Shown piece after piece: positions 1-6,155 of a DNA stretch of 8,049 nt. A program made the position numbers and the translations under genes. The first letter of the stretch is position 1; each line of letters opens with the position of its first letter. The notes below the pieces were generated by a model, which did not search any database, was not told the origin of the DNA, and saw only the letters and a list, made by a program, of their open reading frames with translations. The stretch is from Pseudomonadota bacterium. GTDB taxonomy: Bacteria > Pseudomonadota > Alphaproteobacteria > Caulobacterales > Caulobacteraceae. The DNA is taken from NCBI GenBank assembly GCA_023424215.1, contig JAFAEC010000226.1:1-8049 (forward strand). The letters are read 5' to 3'.

Positions 1-1293
1 CGACAGGCCCCGGCCGGCGACGGCGCGCCGTTCGCGGTCCCGCGCGCCTTCGTGGAGACGGCGCAGGCGGTGATCCTGCACCGTTCGAACGACCGCTTCG
101 ACCTGCTCTACCGGCTGCTGTGGCGGCTGAAGGACGAGCCGGAGCTGATGCGGGTGGTCTCGGACCGCGACGTCGCCGATGCTCTCGACCGGGCGAAGAA
201 CGTCTCGCGCGCCAGTCACAAGATGAAGGCCTTCGTCCGCTTCCGGCAGGTCGAGGATGCGGCGGGCGAGGCGTGGGTGGCGTGGTTCGAGCCGGCTCAC
301 CGGGTGCTGGAGACGACCGCGCCCTTCTTCGCGCGCCGCTTCGCGACCATGCGCTGGTCGATCCTGACGCCCGACGGGAGCGCTCACTGGGATGGAGCGG
401 CGCTGGACTTCGGTCCGCCGGCGACGCGGGACATGGCGCCCGCCGAGGACGAGATGGAGGAGTTCTGGCGCACCTACTACGCCTCGACCTTCAATCCGGC
501 CCGGCTGAAGACCCAGGCCATGCGGGCCGAGATGCCCAAGCGCTACTGGAAGAATCTGCCCGAGGCGGCGCTGATCCCGGAACTGGTGGCCCGGTCGGCG
601 GTTCGCACCGAAGCCATGGTCGCCGCGCCCGCCCCCGAACCGAACCGGCGTCTGGACAAGACGCTGTCGCGCCTCGCTCGCGACGGCAGCTTCGAGGAAG
701 GTTTCGTTCCCTCTTCCCTGAAGGAGGTGGACGCGGCCGTGCAGGCTTGCCGCCGCTGTCCGTTGTGGCGCGACGCGACCCAGGGCGTCTGCGGCGAGGG
801 CCCCCGGAAGGCGCGGCTGATGATCGTCGGCGAACAGCCGGGGGATCAGGAGGATCTGGCCGGACGCCCCTTCGTCGGGCCGGCTGGCCGGGTGCTGGAC
901 GCCGCGCTGGACGAGGCCGGCATCGACCGCGACGACGTCTTCGTCACCAATGCGGTCAAGCACTTCAAGCATGAACCTCAGGGCAAGCGGCGGCTGCACC
1001 GGACGCCGAACGCGGGCGAGGTCAGCGCCTGCCGCTGGTGGCTGGACGCCGAGCGGCGGCTGGTGAAGCCGAGGGTCATCCTCGCCATGGGGGCCACGGC
1101 GGGCCTGGGCGTCCTGGGACGGAAGCCGGCGGTGACGAAGGAGCGGGGACGGCCGATCCCGCTGTCCGATGGAGCGGCGGCGCTGCTGACGGTGCACCCC
1201 TCCTACCTGCTGCGCATTCCGGACCCGGCTGCGAAGTCGGCCGAACGGGCCCGGTTTGTCGCCGACCTGGAACAGGCGCGGTCGCTGCTCTGA
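1..1293 (+). CDS. udgX: DUF4130-UdgX fusion, uracil-DNA binding protein (5' end missing)
   Basis: The reading frame is open from the first base, so the true start lies upstream; the GTG at 52 is not a credible start because it falls inside a domain. Numbering residues from that GTG, about 1-190 match the DUF4130/TIGR03915 domain (FWRTYYASTFNPARLK near 138, MPKRYWKNLPEA near 160). Residues about 225-413 are a UdgX uracil-DNA glycosylase-like domain. Visible motifs are CRRC (C233, C236), GEQPGDQED (260-268), VKHF (H304), KRRLH (312-316), SAC (C327) and HPS (382-384). In characterised UdgX proteins the histidine of the KRR-x-H loop bonds covalently to the abasic site after uracil excision, and H316 takes that place. 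C233, C236, C327 and possibly H304 are the likely iron-sulfur ligands; this is inference. The fused form often sits beside a radical-SAM gene, which would lie outside this window. Family assignment is secure; the biological role of the DUF4130 part is unknown. Confidence 0.93.
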   Translation, partial: RQAPAGDGAPFAVPRAFVETAQAVILHRSNDRFDLLYRLLWRLKDEPELMRVVSDRDVADALDRAKNVSRASHKMKAFVRFRQVEDAAGEAWVAWFEPAHRVLETTAPFFARRFATMRWSILTPDGSAHWDGAALDFGPPATRDMAPAEDEMEEFWRTYYASTFNPARLKTQAMRAEMPKRYWKNLPEAALIPELVARSAVRTEAMVAAPAPEPNRRLDKTLSRLARDGSFEEGFVPSSLKEVDAAVQACRRCPLWRDATQGVCGEGPRKARLMIVGEQPGDQEDLAGRPFVGPAGRVLDAALDEAGIDRDDVFVTNAVKHFKHEPQGKRRLHRTPNAGEVSACRWWLDAERRLVKPRVILAMGATAGLGVLGRKPAVTKERGRPIPLSDGAAALLTVHPSYLLRIPDPAAKSAERARFVADLEQARSLL

Positions 1294-1328
1294 CCGGCAA
1301 GCCCCTGAAACCGTGGCTGAACGAATAC

Positions 1329-1362
1329 GCTGCGGCGGCGTTGTGCTGGACGCCGCAGCTTT
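1329..1362 (+). terminator. Candidate hairpin between udgX and the mla operon
   Basis: A perfect 9-bp inverted repeat, gctgcggcg (1329-1337) and cgccgcagc (1351-1359), encloses a 13-nt loop and is followed by only three T residues. It lies 36 bp after the udgX stop and 53 bp before the permease start, where a weak intrinsic terminator would be expected. The short T-run makes termination uncertain. It could instead be a leader structure of the mla mRNA. I see no convincing promoter in the 118-bp gap. Confidence 0.35.
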
Positions 1363-1411
1363 GCCGTAACCTCGGCGTAGGCAAGGCGAACGGCGCAATC
1401 TAGGTAGGGGC

Positions 1412-2527
1412 ATGGCCGCAGCGGGATTCGAGATCGACGAGGGCGGGCCTGACCTGACCCTTCGACTGACCGGCGACTGGACCGCCACCGAGCTGGGCCG
1501 CATTTCGCAGCGGCTTGACCGGCAGCTGGAACAGCGATGCGTGGCGGCCGTCGACCTGACCGACCTGGGCCGGTTCGACACGGCCGGGGCGCTGGCCCTC
1601 GTTCAGGCCAGCAACTGCGTGCTGCCGGCTTCGGCGTGGCAGCAGCGGCCGGAGGCCGGCCGCATCTACGCCATGGTCGAGAAGCTGGAGCGCGAGAGCG
1701 CGCCGCCGCCGCCACGCGCGCCCGGCTGGGTACGGGGCTTCGCCAAGATCGGCCGCGGCGTGCAGGACATCGCGGCCGAGACGACGCTGTCGCTGGCCTT
1801 CCTCGGCCGGCTGATCGCCGCCAGCGGCTCGGCGCTCAAGCATCCCGGCCGCATCCGCTGGCCCGCCTGGGTCAGCCAGACCGAGCGCGCCGGGCTCGAC
1901 GCCCTGCCGATCGTGGCGGTGACCAGCTTCTTCATCGGCGCCGTCGTCGCCTTCATCGGCGCCGACCTGCTCAGCCAGTTCGGCTTTGACGTCTTCGCGG
2001 TCGAACTGATCGCCATCTCGGTGCTGCGCGAATTCGCGGTGGTCATCACGGCCGTGCTGCTGGCCGGTCGTTCCGCCTCGTCGTTCGCCGCCGAGGTCGG
2101 ATCGATGAAGATGAACCAGGAGATCGACGCCATGCGGGTCATGGGGGTGGATCCATTCCAGGCGCTGGTTATCCCGCGTCTGGCGGCGCTGCTGGTCATG
2201 CTGCCGCTGCTGACCTTCGTGGCGATGATCACCGGTCTGCTGGGGGGGCTGCTGGTCGCCTGGTCGCAGCTGTCGCTCGGGCCGGCCTTCTTCATCCAGC
2301 GCATGGTCGACATCCCCGATGTCGGCAATCACCTGTTCGTGGGCCTGTCCAAGGCGCCGGTGTTCGCCATCGTCGTGGCCGGCATCGGCTGCCGCCAGGG
2401 CATGGCGGTGGCGGGGGACGTGGACAGCCTCGGCCGGCGGGTCACCGCCGCGGTGGTGCAGGCCATCTTCGCTATCATCCTGCTGGACGCCCTGTTCGCC
2501 ATGACCTTCCTGGAGCTCGGCATATGA
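1412..2527 (+). CDS. mlaE: MlaE-family lipid ABC transporter permease with N-terminal STAS domain
   Basis: This is the inner-membrane permease of an MCE/Mla phospholipid transporter, 371 aa against about 260 for E. coli MlaE. The extra N-terminus (about 10-95) looks like a STAS domain of the MlaB kind: it has the VDLTDLGRFDTAGALAL stretch (47-63), close to the D-S/T-A-G phospho-loop of such domains. So the small regulatory subunit MlaB appears fused here. A proline-rich linker (98-104) leads to an amphipathic helix (about 128-145) and about five hydrophobic segments (near 164-185, 200-218, 250-280, 310-330, 345-370). The MlaE hallmark EVGSMKMNQEIDAM lies at 228-241, followed by RVMGVDP. The start is supported by a purine-rich GTAGGGG at 1404-1410, although that spacing is very short. 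The stop overlaps the next gene's ATG (ATGA, 2524-2527), which suggests translational coupling. It should pair with the ATPase and MCE protein that follow. Transport direction cannot be read from sequence. Confidence 0.93.
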   Translation: MAAAGFEIDEGGPDLTLRLTGDWTATELGRISQRLDRQLEQRCVAAVDLTDLGRFDTAGALALVQASNCVLPASAWQQRPEAGRIYAMVEKLERESAPPPPRAPGWVRGFAKIGRGVQDIAAETTLSLAFLGRLIAASGSALKHPGRIRWPAWVSQTERAGLDALPIVAVTSFFIGAVVAFIGADLLSQFGFDVFAVELIAISVLREFAVVITAVLLAGRSASSFAAEVGSMKMNQEIDAMRVMGVDPFQALVIPRLAALLVMLPLLTFVAMITGLLGGLLVAWSQLSLGPAFFIQRMVDIPDVGNHLFVGLSKAPVFAIVVAGIGCRQGMAVAGDVDSLGRRVTAAVVQAIFAIILLDALFAMTFLELGI

Positions 2528-3288
2528 GCGAGGCGGTGGTCGAGGTTTCGGGGCTGCGCAGCCAGTTCGGGGAGCGGGTGATCCACGACGATCTCGACCT
2601 GACGGTCGAGCGTGGCGAGGTGCTGGGCGTGGTCGGCGGCTCGGGCTCGGGCAAGACCGTGTTGCTCAACTCGATCATCGGGCTGAAGGAACCCGAGGGC
2701 GGGACGGTGAAGCTGTTCGGCCACGACCGCGCCGAGCTGACCAAGGCCCAGGCGGCGGACATCGAGCGCCGCACCGGCATCCTCTTCCAGCAGGGGGCGC
2801 TGTTCTCCTCGCTGAGCGTCATCGACAACGTCGCCTCGCCCCTGGTCGAGCACACCCGGCTGCCGAAGGACGTCATCCGCGAGCTGGCGGAGATGAAGAT
2901 CGCGATGGTCGGCCTGAAGCCGGAGTCGCACCATCTGAAGCCGGCGGAGCTGTCGGGCGGCATGCGTAAACGGGTGGGGCTGGCGCGGGCGCTGGCGCTG
3001 GATCCCGAGTTGCTGTTCCTGGATGAGCCGACCGCCGGACTGGACCCGATCGGCGCCGGCGCGTTCGATGACCTGATCCGGCAGCTGTCGGACGATCTCG
3101 GGCTGACCGTGTTCATGATCACCCACGACCTCGACACGCTTTACGCGATCACCGACAAGGTGGCCGTGGTGGCGGACAAGCGCATCGTGGCCAAGGCCAC
3201 GGTGCAGGAACTCGAGCAGTCCGATCATCCCTGGATCAGGGAGTACTTCCTGGGACCGCGCGGACGCGCCGTCCGCAAGGCCGCCTGA
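2524..3288 (+). CDS. mlaF: MlaF-type ABC transporter ATP-binding protein
   Basis: This is the cytoplasmic ATPase that drives the MlaE-type permease. All nucleotide-binding elements are intact in 254 aa: Walker A GGSGSGKT (38-45, K44), Q-loop near Q89-Q90, signature LSGGM (143-147), Walker B LLFLDEP (163-169, catalytic E168), D-loop AGLDPIG, and switch histidine H201 in ITHDLD. The C-terminal HPWIREYFLGPRGR (235-248) resembles the tail characteristic of MlaF, which in E. coli reaches to the neighbouring ATPase subunit. Length is normal for the family (about 250-270). The ATG sits inside the permease stop (ATGA). The next gene begins 15 bp after this stop. The MlaF assignment rather than a generic ABC ATPase rests on the operon neighbours and that C-terminal tail. 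Confidence 0.95.
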   Translation: MSEAVVEVSGLRSQFGERVIHDDLDLTVERGEVLGVVGGSGSGKTVLLNSIIGLKEPEGGTVKLFGHDRAELTKAQAADIERRTGILFQQGALFSSLSVIDNVASPLVEHTRLPKDVIRELAEMKIAMVGLKPESHHLKPAELSGGMRKRVGLARALALDPELLFLDEPTAGLDPIGAGAFDDLIRQLSDDLGLTVFMITHDLDTLYAITDKVAVVADKRIVAKATVQELEQSDHPWIREYFLGPRGRAVRKAA

Positions 3289-3303
3289 GGAGAGCGGGAC
3301 GAG

Positions 3304-4242
3304 ATGGAAAGAGACGCCCATTACGCCGCCGTCGGCATCGCCACCATCGCCCTTCTGGCGGCGCTGGTGGTGTTCGCCATGTGGCTGGCCCGCCTGTCGT
3401 TCAACGAGGAATTCGACCAGTACGACATCGTCTTCTATGGCCCCGTGCGCGGCCTGTCGGAGGGCGGCGAGGTGCACTTCAACGGCATCCGGGTCGGCGA
3501 GGTGACGGACCTGAACCTCGATCCCAACAAGGGCGACCAGGTCATCGCGCGCATCCGCGTCGACGCGACCACGCCGGTGCGGGTGACCTCCCGCGCGCAG
3601 CTGGAGCCGCAGGGCATCACCGGTCTGAACTACATCCAGATCACCGCCGGCAACCCGAACAGCGCCATCCTGAAGGCCCAATATCCGGACAACGTCGTGC
3701 CGGTGATCCAGAGCCAGCCGTCTCCGATCTCGGAGCTGCTGTCGGGTTCGGGCACAGTGCTGGCGCAGACCGTGGATGCGCTGAACCGCATCAACCGGGT
3801 GCTGTCGGATGACAACGTGCGCTCGTTCTCGACCAGTCTGAAGAACATCGAGAGCCTGAGCACCGAGCTGGAGGCCCGCAAGGGCATGCTGCAGCAGCTG
3901 GAGCAGGCGCTGACCCGGGCCAACTCGGCCGTCGGCGAATACGAGCAACTGGCGATCAGCACCCGCCGGATCGTCGAGACCGACGGTCAGGAAGCCATCG
4001 CCGAGATCAACGCCGCCGCCAGCGACGCCCGCTCGGCCATCGCCTCGATCAACCGCTCGGCGACCAATCTCGAGCAGCCCATCGGCGAGTTCGCGGCCAC
4101 CGGCCTGCCGCAGCTGCAGCAGACGATCCAGCAGCTGGAGGAGGCGACGCGCTCGCTGCAGTCGCTGATCGACGATGTGCGGGAGAGCCCGCGAGAATTC
4201 ATCCAGCGTCCGCCGTCGGTCGAAATGGAGGTCGAACCTTGA
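3304..4242 (+). CDS. mlaD: MlaD-like MCE-domain protein with long helical C-terminus
   Basis: This is the periplasmic substrate-binding or tunnel component, anchored in the inner membrane. An N-terminal transmembrane segment covers about residues 8-30. A single MCE domain follows (about 39-116: YDIVFYGPVRGL, VHFNGIRVGEV, AQLEPQGITGLNYIQI). The remaining residues (about 145-298) are mostly polar, heptad-like and rich in Q, E, A and L, which predicts a long helix or coiled coil, and the tail PPSVEMEVEP is acidic. At 312 aa it is far longer than E. coli MlaD (about 183) but has only one MCE domain, unlike PqiB or LetB. MCE proteins assemble as homohexamers, so the helical part could form a tube extending the ring; this is inference. 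A strong GAGGAGAG at about 3287-3295 lies upstream of the ATG. The stop TGA overlaps the TTG start of the lipoprotein gene. Confidence 0.93.
   Translation: MERDAHYAAVGIATIALLAALVVFAMWLARLSFNEEFDQYDIVFYGPVRGLSEGGEVHFNGIRVGEVTDLNLDPNKGDQVIARIRVDATTPVRVTSRAQLEPQGITGLNYIQITAGNPNSAILKAQYPDNVVPVIQSQPSPISELLSGSGTVLAQTVDALNRINRVLSDDNVRSFSTSLKNIESLSTELEARKGMLQQLEQALTRANSAVGEYEQLAISTRRIVETDGQEAIAEINAAASDARSAIASINRSATNLEQPIGEFAATGLPQLQQTIQQLEEATRSLQSLIDDVRESPREFIQRPPSVEMEVEP
4227..4231 (+). promoter_or_regulatory. Ribosome binding site fixing a TTG start
   Basis: GGAGG stands 7 nt before the TTG at 4239, inside the last codons of the MCE gene. The TTG yields a full signal peptide ending in a lipobox. 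No ATG or GTG nearby gives the same, so this site decides the start of the lipoprotein gene. Confidence 0.7.
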
Positions 4243-4856
4243 TCCGCACCCTGACGAGAACCGTCGCCGCCGCGGCCTCGGTCGCCGCGCTCGGCGGCTG
4301 CGCCCTGTTGTCGAGCCCCGAGCCGGTCAGCTTGCATCGCTTCGGGGCCGCGCCGGACTCGGAGATCGGCGCCGCCGGTGCGCCCGCGGGGCAGGTGCAG
4401 GTGGCCATGCGCCGGCCCGAGTTCGTGCAGGCGGCGCGCGACGACCGCATCCTCGGCGTGACCGGCACGGACGCGGCCTATATCGCGGGCGCGCGCTGGG
4501 TGGCCTCGGCCGACGTGCTGTTCAGCGATGCGCTTGAGGACGCCTTCGCCGCCGAGGCCCGGCGGGTGCGGCTGATCGGTCCGCGCGAGCTGACCCGGGC
4601 GGAGCAGACCCTGGATGTCGACGTGCGCACCTTCGAGGCGCGTTACCCCGCTCCCGGCGCCATCCCGACGGCGACCATCGTGGCCCGCGTGCGGCTGCTC
4701 AACGCCCAGGAGCGCACGGTGGCGGCCGACCGCATCTTCGCCGTCGAGCAACCGGCGACAGCCAACCGGGTCAGCGCCATCGTGGAAGCCTTCGACGCCG
4801 CGACGCGCGACTTGAACAGCCAGATCGTGGCCTGGACCGACCAGAACGCGCGCTAG
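4239..4856 (+). CDS. PqiC-like ABC-type transport auxiliary lipoprotein
   Basis: This is a 205-aa lipoprotein of the ABC_trans_aux family (the former DUF330 group that includes E. coli PqiC/YmbA). It starts with TTG overlapping the MCE stop codon. The leader has basic residues (R3, R7), a hydrophobic stretch and the lipobox LGGC with acceptor C21. The +2 residue is alanine, not aspartate, which favours transfer to the outer membrane. The family-like segment ARWVASADVLFSDALEDAF is at about 85-103, a LDVDVRTFEARY strand at about 125-136, and a long C-terminal helix (VSAIVEAFDAATRDLNSQI, 178-196). As last gene of the operon it probably provides the outer-membrane end of the lipid path. No MlaC-like soluble shuttle or MlaA is present in the window. 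The family call is good; the docking role is inferred from PqiABC and operon context. Confidence 0.88.
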   Translation: MIRTLTRTVAAAASVAALGGCALLSSPEPVSLHRFGAAPDSEIGAAGAPAGQVQVAMRRPEFVQAARDDRILGVTGTDAAYIAGARWVASADVLFSDALEDAFAAEARRVRLIGPRELTRAEQTLDVDVRTFEARYPAPGAIPTATIVARVRLLNAQERTVAADRIFAVEQPATANRVSAIVEAFDAATRDLNSQIVAWTDQNAR

Positions 4857-4960
4857 AGGTCGCTCAGGAACGCGGGCGGCGCGGTCGCGCCATGACCACG
4901 CCGATGGCCGCCGTTCGGCCTCGCCCTGGCGCGCGAGATGGCGGAGGATGGGCGGCCGAG

Positions 4961-4968
4961 AGGGGAGG
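4961..4968 (+). promoter_or_regulatory. Ribosome binding site favouring the GTG start at 4974
   Basis: AGGGGAGG lies 5 nt before the GTG at 4974. The in-frame ATG at 4938 has no comparable site and would add 12 charged or glycine-rich residues in front of a well-formed signal peptide. I therefore choose GTG 4974 as start of the oxidoreductase gene. Confidence 0.65.
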
Positions 4969-4973
4969 GCGCC

Positions 4974-6149
4974 GTGAACGCACAGTTGCACCGTCGCATG
5001 ATGCTGGCCGGGCTGGGCGCCGCCGGGCTGGCGGGATGCGCCGCCTCGCCCGCCGGACTGGTTGCGGCCTCGCGCCCCGACTTTGAGCGGCCCCGCCTCG
5101 CGCCGCTGCTGACCGATCCGGGGCGGCTGAGCCGCATCACCGTGTGCACGCGGCCTTTCCGGGCGGCGGGACCGCGCATCGAGGCCGAGGCCGTCGGCGA
5201 CAAGCGCCTGGTGCACAACTACGGCCACGGCGGCTCGGGCTGGTCGCTGTCGTGGGGTTCGGCGGAGGCGGCGCGCGAGCTGGCGATGGAAGGGGGAACG
5301 CGGGAGGTCGCGGTCATCGGCTGCGGGGCGCTGGGGCTGACCGCGGCGCTGCAGATCCTCCGGGCCGGGGCGAAGGTCACGATCTACGCCGCCGAGCGGA
5401 CGCCGCACACGCGCTCGGCGCGGGCGACCGGCGTGTGGTCGCCCGACTCGCGCGTCGCGGCCGATAGCGCGGTCGCTGCGGACTTTCCGGTCCGCTGGGA
5501 AGCCATGGCGCGACGCTCGTGGGCCGAGCACCACGCCTTCGTGGGGCTGGACGGCGAGCCGGTGAAGTTCATCGATCAGTACAGCCTGCGCGGGACGCGG
5601 GGCGGGAACGCGCCGGTGGGGCCGGAGCCGACGCCCGGGCGTGTCGACTTCGTTCGCTATGAGGCCCGCCTGCAGGGGCTGACGCCGGCTTCACGCGCGC
5701 TGGGTCCCGACGAGCATCCCTTTCCGGTCGAGTCGGCGCGGGTGTTTCCGCAGATGACCTTCAATGTGGCGGAGTACGCGCGGCAGCTGACCGAGGCCTT
5801 CCTGATGGAGGGCGGGCGCATCGTGCAGCGGACGTTCCACCATCCGTCGGAACTGGCGACGCTGGACGAGCCGGTCGTGGTCAACTGCACGGGCTACGGG
5901 GCGCGGGCTCTGTTCGGCGACGAGAGCCTCGTGCCGGTGCGGGGGCAGATCGCCTGGCTGACGCCGCAGCCGGAGGTGACCTACGCCCTCTGGTACCGGT
6001 CGATCAGCATGGTCCCGCGCGCCGACGGCATCGTCATCCAGGCCAATGGCCCGAGCCAGATGGTCGGCTACGGCGTCGAGGACGAGACGCCGGACCGGGC
6101 CGACGCGGAGCGGGCGCTGGCGGCGCTCGCCCCGCTGTTCGCGGCCTGA
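4974..6149 (+). CDS. Exported FAD-dependent oxidoreductase, circularly permuted D-amino-acid oxidase type
   Basis: This 391-aa protein (from GTG 4974) belongs to the DAO superfamily of flavoenzymes that oxidise amines or amino acids. Its N-terminus (HRRMMLAGLGAAGLAGC, about 6-22) combines a twin-arginine-like pair R7-R8, a hydrophobic core and a lipobox LAGC (C22, alanine at +2). That suggests Tat export of a folded flavoprotein and lipid anchoring. The block TRPFRAAGPRIEAE (from T59) plus LVHNYGHGGSGWSLSWG (79-95) corresponds to the C-terminal part of D-amino-acid oxidase (RPVRPQIRLE ... VIHNYGHGGYGL). Only then comes the Rossmann motif VIGCGALG (GCGALG 116-121) that normally opens such enzymes. 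TGVWSP, FNVAEYARQL, VVVNCTGYGARAL (N304) and PVRGQ follow in the usual order, and the protein ends where the RP block would normally begin. Y341 in WYRS may match the active-site Tyr224 of mammalian DAAO, while the Tyr228 position appears to be Ser345. Substrate is unknown. Confidence 0.87.
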   Translation: MNAQLHRRMMLAGLGAAGLAGCAASPAGLVAASRPDFERPRLAPLLTDPGRLSRITVCTRPFRAAGPRIEAEAVGDKRLVHNYGHGGSGWSLSWGSAEAARELAMEGGTREVAVIGCGALGLTAALQILRAGAKVTIYAAERTPHTRSARATGVWSPDSRVAADSAVAADFPVRWEAMARRSWAEHHAFVGLDGEPVKFIDQYSLRGTRGGNAPVGPEPTPGRVDFVRYEARLQGLTPASRALGPDEHPFPVESARVFPQMTFNVAEYARQLTEAFLMEGGRIVQRTFHHPSELATLDEPVVVNCTGYGARALFGDESLVPVRGQIAWLTPQPEVTYALWYRSISMVPRADGIVIQANGPSQMVGYGVEDETPDRADAERALAALAPLFAA

Positions 6150-6155
6150 CGTCAG
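6146..6155. repeat. Palindrome joining two convergent stop codons
   Basis: ctgacgtcag is a perfect 10-bp palindrome. It contains the oxidoreductase stop TGA (6147-6149) on one strand and the scoB stop (6152-6154, TGA on the minus strand) on the other, with only CG between them. It is too short for a stable terminator hairpin alone. No T-run flanks it, so each transcript probably runs into the opposing gene. Confidence 0.6.

Noticed and set aside
1294..1411. A promoter for the transporter operon built on TTGTGC (1341-1346)
   Set aside because: No acceptable -10 lies at proper spacing, and the hexamer sits in the loop of the 1329-1359 hairpin. The promoter may be weak or use another sigma factor; I cannot place it.
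4906..4920. Hairpin ggccg-ccgtt-cggcc as a terminator after the lipoprotein gene
   Set aside because: It has only five pairs and no T-run. Such stems occur by chance at this GC content.
4938..4973. ATG 4938 as start of the FAD oxidoreductase
   Set aside because: It has no ribosome site and would put a charged 12-residue extension before the signal peptide. GTG 4974 has AGGGGAGG 5 nt upstream.
1400..5534. Long minus-strand open frames opposite the transporter and oxidoreductase genes (e.g. 1400-2332, 2329-3948, 3987-5534)
   Set aside because: They are low-complexity R/G/A/H-rich or D/Q/R-rich translations typical of antisense frames in high-GC DNA, and the opposite strand encodes clear, motif-bearing proteins.
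6147..6154. TGACGTCA as a regulatory binding site
   Set aside because: It resembles a eukaryotic CRE, but here it is fully explained by two facing TGA stop codons with CG between them.
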